Origin: Anadara kagoshimensis | Lineage: Eukaryota > Mollusca > Bivalvia > Arcoida > Arcidae | Assembly: GCA_021292105.1 (NCBI GenBank) | Contig: CM037874.1 | Location: forward strand, 25,904,583 to 25,968,582 | Reading direction: 5' to 3' | Length of the DNA stretch: 64,000 bases | Shown: one piece after another, positions 25,288-33,153 of the stretch | Layout: each line of letters begins with the position of its first letter | How positions within the stretch are numbered: position 1 is the stretch's first letter | Program-made: the position numbers and the translations under genes | The notes under the pieces: model-generated | Databases searched by the model: none | What the model was told of the DNA's origin: nothing | The model's input: only the letters and a program-made list of their open reading frames with translations

Positions 25288-28200
25288 AATTTAATGATAA
25301 TGATGATGACGATTGCTGTAACGATGATGATGAAATTTTTGGTATATGAAGAATCATAAAAAGTTTTACACTTAATTTTGATTTTTAATTTTTAATTTTT
25401 TAATGAGATTTTAAACTTTTTTCTTGCACAACTAACAAGCACACTGAATTTGTAATGTAAACATATACGTGAATATGTTAATATTGTAAATTCTCTAAAG
25501 TGTTCCCCAGTATTCTTATATATTTGATTGACATCTTCTCTAGACACTCATTTCAATTCATTTTTAATTACAATGAGCATTGAAGCGATATGTTAATCAT
25601 TTAAATGTTTCCTGTCAAATTGACATTGACAAGTTTATAAAGATATCTATTATAAATGGATTACGGAAAATCGCCGATATTGTGTGTGACCTATAACTCA
25701 TCAATTAATAATAAAAGTTGACTACTACTGAACAGACAATTCTAAAAAATATTTTTCCTCTATTATTTAATTGGTAAATAAAAAGGTATATTAGATTAAA
25801 ATAAAGAAGTTTTGGTTTTAAAACAAAATAAAGGTAGTAGAACGGTTGCCATTTTCCAAGTGTTATTTTAAAATCACAGTCCATTTAGGCACACGACCGC
25901 TACGGTAGCGCAGTGGTAGAGTGTTCGCTCCGTATGTAGGAGGTCGTTGGTTGGAACCCCAATCGGGTCTGACCCAAGACTTGAAAGTGGGAAGTGACAG
26001 TTCTTTCGACAAGCACTTGGTATCACGAAATGAGTCATGGTGGTTCTTTCGGAAAAAAATAAACTAGATCCTGTGTCACGGTAGGCGTGGTACGATCTAT
26101 AAAGAACCCCGTTGTATAATGCCATCAGCGCAACGCACAGGCAAAATTTCTGCCCCTTAGCCTATAGCTGGGGACATCTTGATATAATTGAAATACCGGT
26201 ATTCTTGACTAGGACGTTAAACGCCATTACTCGACTCATTTATGCAAACTGGTTAGAAATCTTCAGAATGTTGTCACACGTTGTCATGTAAGTAAGTCGT
26301 CGAATGAGTCAAATTAAAAAAATTCCAAAATCAGCACACGAAAATGTGCGTTTCAATTTGTGTACTTTTGCTTCATATTAAATTGCTGATGCCTCGATAC
26401 ATTTTTTAGAGTGTAAAACTCCATTTTGTGAGCACACATGTAACTTCTGAATTCATTTTACTTTTAAGAAATCGACTTGATAATACCCAGAAGACTATAA
26501 GTTTTCAAGTTGTACGTATGAGAAAAATGGGAACTTTCATTTGCATACATAGCAACACACTGATATCTTAGTTTCCAGTTTTTCAATTATTTATTAACAA
26601 ATGTTTTCCTTAATTTAAATCAAACAATTTTTTAATTAGAATAATTTTGTTGATTTTCAAGCTATTAAGGAATTAAGGTGCCAATTTTACAATTGGATCT
26701 GTATTCTATTTTTTTCCTCAGAAATCAAACTGCTTATATTGTTTTTAAAGACGTGTCATTTGCTAATTGTGAATTTCTATATAAAACGAGACTTTCAAAA
26801 CCAGCACACTACAACTATTCTGTTTATCATTTGAAAAGTGCACCGTCAAGTTATCCGATTGATAATTTCAGACAAAAATTTGGTTATTGTGGGAAAAACA
26901 CCACGGTATAAAGTATTTTGACCTTGCAAAATGACCTCGGATCCTATCATAACGAACTGTAGCGTTTTTCCTCTGAAGTTAAGCGTATGAACACAAAACC
27001 TCAAGAGGAATCGAGCACGGCTCGTGAGTAAGTCAATCCCTTAAGAAGTGTACTGTATGAGGGGGAAAATCTTGACCGAAGAGTGAATAGGGAAAATCAT
27101 GACTGAAGTTAAAACAAGTGAAAAAGGTGCAAGACTATAATGTATAAAATAACACTGTAACCGGCATGGAAGCGGCACAAGACAACAGTATATACTCGTA
27201 AATAAAATAAAATAAGTAAATCAAATTTAATGGATGGTTGTCAGCGTACGGCTTCCATACCAACAGTAAGTAGACCAAATGACAGAAATTTAATATTATA
27301 ATTTATTAAAGGACATAAATACATATAAGGGCAAGATAATATGGATTGCAATGCAAATTAAATGATGTGATATAAAACACCAGCAAACACAAATCAACCT
27401 AGCAACAATAAGCACTATCAGCAAAAACTATTGCCTTGAAAGTTGATATGAAAATATGTTCATCAAGTCAATTACAATGCTGAACAGAAGTATTCATAAC
27501 AATCGATAGCATAACTTTTTGCTCAGGAAATGTATATTGCCTAATAAACAATGGAACCCAATGAAAAATATGTAGGGTAAATAATCATAGAAATACCTAA
27601 GCTCAATTAACAGCTAAATTAGCTCAGCCCAAAACACGAGTCAATTACAACATGTAATGGTCTAGGACTATGAAAACGAGTACGATAATTACGACATTAT
27701 TAATGGATGACACACGTGTAAATCACGTGTATAAAAGGGCGGAACATTTAAAAATAAATGTCAAGTATGACTGGCCTGAAAAATATGCATGAGACAATCC
27801 TAATACTGAAAAATTAATAAACTGCCTATATAAAAAACATGGACAAAAATATATATAAATATCAATTCTGTACACTGCCGGCACTGTCCCAAATATAACC
27901 CCAAACTACCGCTAACCCCCCCCCCCTCCCGAACGCGACAAATTGAAAATAAAAGGAAACTAAACTAAACTAAATAAAAAAGGCAAACAGCGTACAGAAT
28001 CAATATAAGGACATTCTAGCCATACAATTATTTAAATACCTGAACTAGACACCACGGACACCACTTCACAGCACGGCAGACGACAAAAGAGAGCAGCGAA
28101 TCTCCCTATTTATAGCCACATAATGATGACACAGTCGTCGGAGCGTTTGCATGTAACCATAATTAACACATGCGTCTTACTAACCAAGACATGACACGTA

Positions 28201-31200
28201 CCCTAACCCAGTCGGACCATGCTGTCTACGATTAAAGTATTGCCCATGCAAATTACCCACGAAATATTAACAAGTCAATTTGCATAAGAATAACTAACAG
28301 ACGTGTGTTAAAAATGATGTTAAATTAAATATAGTAAAGGAGAGGCCAAAAAGGGGGCAAGTCCAGTCATTACCCAAGATAGAAGAAAAGGTAGAAAGAT
28401 TAAAAATAGAAAAATGAGGACTAGAGTGGGGTAATGACATGACCCACGTTACAGAACGCATCTTCCCTTATGAATGTATTTATTTAATTTACTTAATTCA
28501 ATGATTTTAAGTAAAAGGTATTGCTTGCTAAGCACTGGTACATGCGAATTTACGGCATGCTGCAACGAAATATCTGCCTAGCAATAAAAATTACAGGTGA
28601 TACGTCCAGGTTAAACCTGTCGAACAGATCTTAATCTGATAATGACCTCAGGTGATATAAGGTGTACAAATAATGACCGCTCCCTTTCGTCGAGTTACGT
28701 TCTTTCGTAGTTTTTCTGATGTTCTCTAATAGGCGAAACAATAAACGAATTATACCTGTTTTTAAACTGAACCGATTTGTAATAACCCATGTTTAAATCT
28801 CAATCCCAAACCAAAATTAAAACTTGTAAGCAAACATTTTAACTTTCACTAAGGAAATGAGACCGGATGCTAAGGAAGGGTAACCACCTTCTGTTTAGCT
28901 AGTTACATCCGCCAAGTGTGTAATCGATTGAATTATGTGATTTCAGATATATCCAAGTTAATTCCAGACATAGAAATAACATATTAATCAACAATATTGT
29001 GATAACGGTGATAATACTTTTAAGGGTCCTGATAAGTCTAGGCTTACAATATTCCTAGGTCAACAATTTATTTAATTTGTGAATAGCCTGCTTCGATATA
29101 TAAAGTTTCCATAGTTGGAACAAGCTCAATCATAACGTATTAATTGTTAAACAAATGCACCATAAAGCAGGTTTATTGCTGCATAAACCTTTTTAGTTAT
29201 AGAACTACAGTTACAATTCTAAAAAATGACTCGCAATATATAAATATTTTTCCAACACAGTTTGAAAGGGTCAAAGTCATTAGTTATTCTAATCTTCCTA
29301 ATATATTGATGTCTTTTATTGTCAACATTTTTTGTCCTGTTTTGTTCCGTGTTTTTTATTATGTTGTATGTTTATGTGTTTCAGTCAAAATGTCTTGTAT
29401 CTATTTCAATAATTGACTACCCCTTTTAGAATTCAGTATTAAGATTTATTATTAAACACATTATTAAACAGGGTTGCATCTAGAGAATTGGATGGCGGGA
29501 TTCCTGCAAAAGCATACTTTGCACCTCTAAGTCAACCTTAGCTGCGGGAAAATACACTCAAAATTGTCGATTTCAAACCTAAATCCCTCACACCAGTCAC
29601 TATAGTGATTAATCAAATTAACGCCATATTGTTTTGCTTCATTTTTATAGAGAGGATTGTGCTAGTACGTATTTTCTACTCGTCCTTGACCAAACAAACT
29701 ATCAAAGAAGAAGCAGCATATACGGTAAGTTAATTTGAACTGATCATAATAACAGGCTTAGGTAAATTTGGTATATTATATTTTGGTCCTTTGGGAATCC
29801 TTTCAACATTTGAAAACAATTTTGGTTTCATAATTTGGTCCAAGCACTACTGATGAGGAATTGTATTCCGAAACGACCGTCTAGTGCTTTAAAATGAAAA
29901 CTGATATAATATGTAACAATAGTACAGTTTTCAGTTTTAATGCATGGTGGAAGAGCTAGACATGTAGGAGATGCTTACGCGTCCGGAGCACCCGGGCACT
30001 CGGTATCATTTCCGTATCGGAAATTGACGTGTTTTACTTTATTTGTAATTTTTAAACTTTGTATTTTGCCTTATTGATTGGTGTTTTGACAGACGGAGAC
30101 TTAAATATTTGTATTTTTTATATTAAAATTAGACTGAAAATCTGAACTTCTAGGTATAGATTACTTTTGATATTTTATCGAACATTAAAGTCAAAAGTTA
30201 TTATAGCCATTGATTTCAGTATGGAGATATGTCGTTAAATCAAGAACAAACATACCAATCCACATATGACACAATGTGATCAATTTATTCATGAGCTAAC
30301 AATCACGTGACTGTGATTCAGTTGAAGCCAGTAACGCAAATTATCCATTTTTTAAATTTCCCAGGCCTAAAATTATGAAGTCTTAACATTAGAGGAACAT
30401 TGTGTTACGAATTTGCAGAAAAGGTAGATTTTAAATAAAATTTCCATGCAATTGTCTTATAATGAGAACTAAATTAAAACACGCTTCGGATTTTTTTTTT
30501 TTTTTTTTTGAAAAGATCTGTTTTCTAATTAAGCAAATTTATGTTGTTACCACCCTAACAATGAACAATGTCAAGCGGTGTACAATCAAATTATGTTTCA
30601 GCGAATTTTATCCTACTTGTCGAGAAAACATTAGCTATTTATCACCACTCACCTATGTAAATTTCTTTTTATTTTCAATCATATTGTTGAAATGACCCCT
30701 AAGCAAATTATCAAACAATGATTTTGACATGTAAATGTCCAAATCGCTTACCCAAAGCAAAGTAAAAAAAAAAACTCTTAAAAACTGACAAATAAGTCAC
30801 TTGAAGTTTAACTAGCGATTGGCTGCTAGGGTGGGTAAGTACCTTCTGTTTAGCTAACTACACCCGCCACATGTGTACTCTAAATCGGAAAGGAAAGGAA
30901 CTATGGGACGTCAAATATGACCGGGGTAATTTTTTTAATCACAGATATCATATTTGTCAACAATTTAGTGATGACGGCCATAAAGCTTTTTGTGGGCCTT
31001 AAAATACTCAGGCTTGCAATATCCTTTTCGCAACCATTTTTTTGTATGTATAAAGCTCCGGGAGTAGAAACAAGTTTTACCATAGCGTATAAATAATTAA
31101 ACAAATACACCATAAGCAGAAACAAGTATATTGCTGCTTAGAAAAGTTGACGATAGAAAAATGGAAGTCATAACGTTTATTATAAAGCTTCAAATACAGC

Positions 31201-32002
31201 CTTCTGTACATGAATTTCAGTTGTAAATGTCTTTCACCTAATTGCTATAATAGCCAAATAATGCTAAAGTTGTACTTAAACGTACTTAAAGATGGTTATT
31301 AAATGAATTTGTTTTCTTTCAAGACCTCATTTCAATATGTATTGTAAGAATATAACCAGATTACGACATGCATAATATTTAAAATAAAGTGTTGTAAAAT
31401 CATTGATTTTTATATCATCAAATCACAAAAGAATAGAATAAAATCTTCTCTACTTTGTACAACGAAGTAGGCTGCTTGCAAATAAATTGTTGACTCAGGG
31501 ATATTGCAAGCCTAGGCTTATCAAGGCCCTCAAAAAGTTTTGTGGCCGTCATCACAGTATTGTTGATAAGTTTAATTCCTTCCTGTCCAGGATTGCCCTG
31601 GATATATTTGAATTCTCATAGTTCCATGTTCTTCTCACACAATTTTGATTACACACGTGGCGGGTGTAGCTAGCTAAACAGGAGGTGCTTACCCTTCCGG
31701 AGCACCCGGCCTCACTTCCCTTGTGGAAGTTCACGTGTATAACCTAACTTGTCAGTTCCAAAGTTGTTACTTTGCTTCTGGATAGTGATTCCGATATAGA
31801 TTAGTATGTTTGTTTTTTATTACAACATATTTTGCAGGATGAAAATTTCGTGAGCGACATTGGAGGACAACTCGGACTATGGGCTGGTTTATCAGTATTG
31901 AGTATGGTTGAAATCGTTGAGCTATTGGTGTTTATAGGTGTAGCATTATGCTCCAGAAACAAAATAAACAGCAAAGCCGACGAAAAAGATTTTAGTTCAT
32001 AA
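8741..32002 (+). CDS. DEG/ENaC-superfamily sodium channel subunit, 12 exons, 465 aa
   Basis: Joining 8741-8919, 10328-10517, 11299-11338, 12371-12506, 13336-13433, 17065-17225, 18140-18208, 22429-22537, 23539-23608, 24009-24119, 29655-29724 and 31838-32002 gives one frame of 1398 bases. Every junction has GT-AG signals and matching phase. The protein has a cytosolic TSIHGIGRI segment with the HG gating motif (res. 19-20), TM1 (about 34-57), FPDISICNLNP (76-86), YGRCYKLN (192-199), a cysteine-rich region (C281, C293, C297, C306, C308 onward), RWPS (363-366), DIGGQLGLW (418-426), the G-L-S selectivity filter (428-430) and TM2 (about 428-452), with a short cytosolic tail. The family forms trimeric, amiloride-sensitive, peptide-, acid- or mechanically gated Na+ channels at the plasma membrane. 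The ligand cannot be read from sequence; FaNaC- and ASIC-like subfamilies are both possible. Length is at the short end of the family. Confidence 0.9.
9675..10045 (+). repeat. Family A repeat, near full length
   Basis: Runs from AAACAAACATACC through CCGGGTGCTCTGGAAGGGTA and ATCATACTTATCAATAATAT to the GTTGTATAAAG end. It lies in channel intron 1 and its right end abuts the triplicated acceptor units. Confidence 0.8.
10072..10327 (+). repeat. Two extra tandem copies of the exon 2 acceptor region (128-bp units)
   Basis: The segment spanning the exon 2 3' splice site and its first ~65 bases is present three times with exact 128-bp spacing (acceptors just before 10072, 10200 and 10328). Only the third copy continues into the complete exon with a donor. 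Copy 2 has an in-frame TAA, and 128 is not a multiple of 3, so use of either upstream acceptor shifts frame. The repeat unit also covers 55-60 bases upstream of the first acceptor. Confidence 0.9.
10328..10517 (+). CDS. DEG/ENaC exon 2: start of ectodomain
   Basis: The acceptor is ATTACTAG and the donor GTGAGT. It encodes VPVTTLVETENDVIQ, then FPDISICNLNP, a hallmark of the segment after TM1. Copy 3 of the triplicated acceptor is chosen because it alone gives an unbroken frame to the donor. Confidence 0.9.
11299..11338 (+). CDS. DEG/ENaC exon 3 (40-base exon)
   Basis: TTTTTTTCAG acceptor and GTAAGT donor bound NPNYTYTDKWEYH. The exon is unusually short but keeps phase (0 in, 1 out). Confidence 0.8.
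11393..11490. mobile_element. Family B MITE, left half
   Basis: CGTCGAAAGTTTAACACTGAG and the following purine-rich stretch match the left part of family B; no right terminus is present. Confidence 0.6.
11655..11850 (-). repeat. Family A repeat, internally deleted
   Basis: Has the far end (ACAACGAAGCAGGCTACTTG, ATTGCAAGCCTAGGCTTATC) joined directly to the near end (TTTTTACTTTGCTTCTGGAT), with the middle third missing. Confidence 0.8.
12371..12506 (+). CDS. DEG/ENaC exon 4
   Basis: Acceptor TTTTTGCAG, donor GTATGT. It encodes NDMLTLAKRVFRLRLGDFDD and the following part of the finger region, ending FFGIELHE. Phase 1 in, 2 out. Confidence 0.85.
12748..12965 (-). mobile_element. tRNA-derived SINE (V-SINE-like)
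   Basis: On the minus strand a tRNA-like head (GCGAGTGGTCTAAACTG, GGTTGGAATCT) is followed by the central block GGTACTCCGGTTTCC, widespread in molluscan SINEs, and an end with GGACGTAAAAT. It is in channel intron 4. Fragments with a similar central block occur near 22870 and 41760. Confidence 0.6.
12990..13194. mobile_element. Family G MITE, copy 1
   Basis: Left end ATGGAGTTCGCCGCTGTACC and a related inverted right end enclose blocks such as AACGTCGTTTTTACCGGAAAA that form a further imperfect palindrome. The second copy is at 15025. Confidence 0.65.
13336..13433 (+). CDS. DEG/ENaC exon 5
   Basis: Acceptor TATTGCAG, donor GTAAGT. It contains EYGRCYKLN, matching the conserved G-x-C-Y-x-x-N of the palm region. 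Phase 2 in, 1 out. Confidence 0.88.
13631..14160. repeat. Diverged duplicate of the IL-17 upstream region
   Basis: Aligns by eye in the same orientation with 53505-53945: GCATTGATATTCACGCC / ACATTGATATTTACGCC, TTTTCTCTCTGTAGAATAA / TTTTCTCTGTGTAGGAGAA, and ordered blocks between them. It lies in channel intron 5. Confidence 0.7.
13764..13879. repeat. 29-bp tandem repeat, 4 units
   Basis: CTTTCAAAGCTTCACATTTC plus ACATCATCT is repeated four times, the last unit with two changes. It is an expansion of a block present once, in altered form, in the duplicate near 53600. Confidence 0.9.
14647..14682. repeat. (AAT)n microsatellite
   Basis: About 36 bases of TAA/AAT repeats followed by T-rich DNA. 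Confidence 0.85.
14950..15022 (+). mobile_element. tRNA-derived SINE head fragment
   Basis: GCTCGCTCCGTATGTGGGAG and the B-box-like GGGTTCGAAGCCC match the head of the SINE at 25897. The remainder is missing, and a family G MITE starts at 15025. Confidence 0.6.
15025..15220. mobile_element. Family G MITE, copy 2
   Basis: ATGGAGTTCGCCAGTGTAC at the left and GTAACACTGGCGAACTCCAT at the right are terminal inverted repeats; the interior matches copy 1 at several blocks. Confidence 0.75.
15733..17009 (+). repeat. 120-bp satellite array, about 10.5 units
   Basis: Units of 119-120 bp repeat with GGGTAAGTATTGTACCTCCT recurring near 15783, 15902, 16022, 16261, 16381, 16502, 16622, 16742 and 16862 (16141 is a GGTTAAGT variant). 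Neighbouring units often alternate ATTATGAAACATT and ATTTTACAA at one spot, suggesting a 240-bp higher-order period. The core (ACGTGAACTTCCACCAGAG, AGTGAGAC, AGGGTAAGTA) is the middle of family A. It lies in channel intron 5. Confidence 0.92.
17065..17225 (+). CDS. DEG/ENaC exon 6
   Basis: Acceptor ACGTTCAG, donor GTGAGT. It encodes GLELLLNVDQSEYVPF, then AGVRIAIHTPGSKP and an LPTGFETNLGITV end. This is the family's conserved G-L-x-L-x-L ... aG-V-x-I-H segment. The acceptor lies only about 55 bases after a 120-bp satellite array. Confidence 0.9.
17435..17612 (-). repeat. Family A repeat fragment
   Basis: Contains AACACGTGGTGGGTGTAG, CTTCCGGAGCACCAG and GAAGTTCACGTGTTTAACG in reversed order, as expected of a minus-strand copy. 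Confidence 0.78.
17926..18035 (+). repeat. Family A repeat, rearranged
   Basis: AAGTGAGACCGGGTGCTCC is followed after a deletion by ATCATACTTATCAACAATAT and TGTGATGACG. Confidence 0.75.
18140..18208 (+). CDS. DEG/ENaC exon 7
   Basis: Acceptor ATGTTTCAG, donor GTAAGA. It encodes 23 whole codons including SEKCDANNTF with one ectodomain cysteine. Phase 0 at both ends. Confidence 0.8.
18254..18655. mobile_element. Family C MITE interrupted by another MITE
   Basis: GGCAAACAACATTGACCTG at the left and a partial inverted match (AGATCAAGCCGACAGGTC) at the right bound the element. A second palindromic element occupies 18421-18617. A more complete family C copy is at 39577-39804. Confidence 0.55.
18421..18617. 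mobile_element. Family D MITE nested in family C
   Basis: CCGTCAGCGATATTCTGGTA with AGTGTTTATAAACAC at the left is mirrored at the right by GTGTTTATAAACACTCTGCC and ATATCGCTGACGG, giving inverted repeats of about 38 bp. Confidence 0.75.
20260..20461 (+). pseudogene. RecQ-like SF2 helicase N-terminal exon
   Basis: From ATG at 20260 the frame reads MDSKVSLEVVERIYTEIKIS, then FSLKKEQVEIIQNIINGKDV and CLLKTGFGKSLCFMLPP, up to a donor GTATGT. The Q-motif-like F-x-x-x-Q and the Walker A motif TGFGKS followed by LCF-x-LP match RecQ-family helicases. No further helicase exons are visible, so the copy is a partial gene carried by the foldback element. The earlier in-frame stretch (20158) lacks an ATG. 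Confidence 0.6.
20901..20928. repeat. (CA)n microsatellite
   Basis: About 14 CA units followed by a CCA/CCCA-rich tract. Confidence 0.85.
22429..22537 (+). CDS. DEG/ENaC exon 8: cysteine-rich domain
   Basis: Acceptor GATTTCAG, donor GTAAGT. It encodes ACIEECIGRRIVSSCNCAH, the family's C-x3-C-x8-C-x-C pattern. Intron 7 before it is 4.2 kb and holds a nested foldback element. Confidence 0.9.
23070..23340 (-). mobile_element. tRNA-derived SINE, minus orientation
   Basis: The minus strand has a B-box-like GTGGGTTTAACCCTGGCC head and ends with GACGTAAACCCTATTCAATC. The GACGTAAAC end is shared with other V-SINE-like elements. It is in channel intron 8; its ORF is not coding. Confidence 0.55.
23539..23608 (+). 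CDS. DEG/ENaC exon 9: cysteine-rich domain
   Basis: Acceptor AATTTCAG, donor GTAAGA. It encodes LSCIDTAMLSIPTACSACK followed by VPC. Phase 1 in, 2 out. Confidence 0.88.
24009..24119 (+). CDS. DEG/ENaC exon 10: WPS motif
   Basis: Acceptor ACTTTAAG, donor GTTTGT. It reads ERTYKQSLSMTRWPSGNY, matching the conserved C-x-x-x-x-Y-x-x-x-x-S ... WPS stretch near the end of the ectodomain. Phase 2 at both ends. Confidence 0.88.
24700..24865. repeat. CGTTCG-rich minisatellite
   Basis: Variants of AACAATGGTTCGTTCGT and ACGAACGTATCTAACAA recur several times. The block lies near a GAACGTAACTC(A/G)ACGAAAG motif (24525) that is also found inverted near 28700. Confidence 0.65.
24971..25335. repeat. Degenerate (GAT)n/(ATG)n/(ATC)n microsatellite region
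   Basis: Trinucleotide repeats in both polarities, longest at 25191-25215 (GAT) and 25255-25287 (ATC). Poly-Met and poly-Ser frames here are repeat artefacts. Confidence 0.9.
25897..26237 (+). mobile_element. tRNA-derived SINE, full-length candidate
   Basis: The head has an A box (TAGCGCAGTGGTAGAG, near 25905) and a B box (GGTTGGAACCCC, near 25949) at pol III spacing. The body follows, and the end is ACTAGGACGTTAAACGCC. It lies in channel intron 10. The head is tRNA-like, but the continuing body shows it is a SINE and not a tRNA gene. Confidence 0.7.
26722..26911 (+). CDS. Possible alternative terminal exon of the DEG/ENaC gene
   Basis: A good acceptor (polypyrimidine tract then CCTCAG) is followed by a frame matching exon 10 phase: RNQTAYIVFKDVSFANCEF and on to a stop at 26909-26911. 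The first residues resemble the segment normally encoded by exon 11. Its use would give a subunit ending before TM2. A phase match by chance has odds of one in three, so this is tentative. Confidence 0.3.
27156..28453 (-). mobile_element. Probable solo LTR
   Basis: Termini TGTAAC...GTTACA bound 1.3 kb without coding frames. On the minus strand GGCTATAAATAGGGAG (28106-28121) followed by a CT-rich start region has the look of an LTR promoter with U3 to the right. No clear 5-bp target duplication was seen (AACAC and GAACG), which lowers confidence. It fills much of channel intron 10. Confidence 0.45.
28785..29115 (+). repeat. Family A repeat, near full length
   Basis: Matches the family over its whole length: CAATCCCAAACC, AAATGAGACCGGATGCTAAGG, CCTTCTGTTTAGCTAG, TCAACAATATTGTGATAACG, AAGTCTAGGCTTACAATATT. 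Confidence 0.82.
29655..29724 (+). CDS. DEG/ENaC exon 11
   Basis: Only the AG at 29653-29654 (…ATAGAG) fits the exon 10 phase; the nearer AGs do not. It reads RIVLVRIFYSSLTKQTIKEE and then AAYT, the classic strand leading to TM2. Donor GTAAGT. Confidence 0.87.
29842..29889 (+). ncRNA. Hammerhead ribozyme, type I, intact
   Basis: Stem I arms AAGCACTA (29842-29849) and TAGTGCTT (29882-29889) pair perfectly over 8 bp. Between them are CTGATGA (29850-29856), stem II GGAAT-TGT-ATTCC (29857-29869), GAAA (29870-29873), the rest of a two-pair stem III (A-C, GACC loop, G-T; 29873-29880) and C at 29881 as cleavage site. Every invariant core base is present. Type I hammerheads with so short a stem III are known from animal retrozymes, satellite RNAs and Penelope-like elements, and usually act as dimers. 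It lies sense in channel intron 11. The surrounding ~170 bp (about 29755-29925) recurs elsewhere in the window, so it is a dispersed element. Confidence 0.85.
29950..30075 (-). repeat. Family A repeat fragment
   Basis: Contains TCCGGAGCACCCGGGCACTC and AAATTGACGTGTTTTACTTT in minus orientation. Confidence 0.75.
30725..31090 (+). repeat. Family A repeat, near full length
   Basis: AAATGTCCAAATCGC through GGAACTATGGGACGTCAAAT and TGATGACGGCCATAAAGC. It faces the oppositely oriented full copy at 31443, so the intron transcript could form a long hairpin. Confidence 0.82.
31443..31828 (-). repeat. Family A repeat, full-length reference copy
   Basis: About 386 bp, reading on the minus strand from AAACAAACATACTAATC to the TTGTACAAAGTAG end. 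It includes CTCCGGAAGGGTAAGCACC and CTAGCTACACCCGCCACGTG. No ORF, no clear terminal inverted repeats. Its right edge lies about ten bases from the 3' splice site of the last channel exon. Confidence 0.85.
31838..32002 (+). CDS. DEG/ENaC exon 12: selectivity filter, TM2, C-terminus
   Basis: Acceptor ATTTTGCAG. It encodes DENFVSDIGGQLGLWAGLSV and the hydrophobic TM2 followed by a basic-acidic tail ending KDFSS and TAA. The last ~18 bases of intron are all that separate the exon from a family A repeat. Confidence 0.92.
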   Translation, partial: DENFVSDIGGQLGLWAGLSVLSMVEIVELLVFIGVALCSRNKINSKADEKDFSS

Positions 32003-32467
32003 AGAAGGACACAACTTTAGATAGCTCTGTTCTAAATTACAGCTTTACTAACAATGTAGTATATAAACCTGGAGCCAGCCAGTATTATTTTACGATAAAC
32101 GTTAGAATCATAAAATGTAAACGAACAAGGTAGTATATCATCCTAAAATGGACTAAATCTAAACATTAAACAAAGGTCTGCATGATATCAGTATCAAGTT
32201 GTGTAATCTGTAGAATTGTATCTGACATTTGAAAGTTGTACTTCGTATTTAGATTCACAAGCACAGCATTAACAACATCGTCTGTAGCAATACAATGTAA
32301 AGCCTTAATGTTCTACATATACTTTTATATGTAGGACAAATGTATGTTTTTTAACGATTTGTATTGTAAATATTTTTTAAAATGTCTTTGTTCATATTGG
32401 ATATTGTAACAAATCAACAAGAAAATGGCAATGAATGTACAAGAGAATGTAAGCCTTATATGGAAAA

Positions 32468-32470
<3 letters not shown>

Positions 32471-32505
<35 letters not shown>
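32471..32505. repeat. (GT)n microsatellite
   Basis: About 17 pure GT units in the probable channel 3' UTR. Confidence 0.9.
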
Positions 32506-32506
<1 letters not shown>

Positions 32507-32854
32507 CTTTTACATGCTTTTTTATCTTCTACAAGGGGTTGCAATATAAATATATCTTGGGTTAAGAATATGTTATCTATTAATGTATCAAACACTCAAC
32601 AAATATTTAAAGTGTATTGCAATGCATAAAAATTATATATATCGTTACTTCAGAGTACCCCATGTGTAGACACTTGATCGTTGTGCGGAATACTTTTCTG
32701 AAGATAAGGGGCTTTCAGATATCTTAAATTTAACACCTTGGTCAAAGGTGATTTTCCGTTCTAAAACTTCGAATTATTTAATAACACATCGGTATCAATC
32801 GATTTTTTTAAAATCAGTGACATAGGCTTTATTAGTAACATAACTTTTCACATC

Positions 32855-32856
<2 letters not shown>

Positions 32857-32901
<45 letters not shown>
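32857..32901. repeat. (CA)n microsatellite
   Basis: About 22 pure CA units. It lies 350 bases after the GT tract in the same probable 3' UTR, so the transcript could pair the two. Confidence 0.9.
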
Positions 32902-32906
<5 letters not shown>

Positions 32907-33147
32907 GCATGAATTTGATGCATTTCAACAATAACAGACACTATTGTGTTACTTGTATATATGCATCTTTTTATCACTTTTTGATTCGATTTAAACAGGC
33001 CACTCGTGAATAGAGGTTGCTCTTTAGTGTTCTAAAACTCGAGATAATCAAAATGTATCATGCCTATATCATTGTGTTCGTACGCTTTGTTGGATTGTTC
33101 AAATAGTTCTATTTTTATATTCATTTTATTCATTATTCACATTGTAT

Positions 33148-33153
33148 AATAAA
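33148..33153 (+). terminator. Possible polyadenylation signal, DEG/ENaC gene
   Basis: AATAAA 1.15 kb after the stop codon, with a T-rich stretch after it. Another AATAAA is at about 33249. Choice between them is not possible by eye. Confidence 0.3.

Noticed and set aside
25901-25965. tRNA gene
   Set aside because: A and B boxes are present but the cloverleaf is not completed and the sequence continues into a SINE body and tail.
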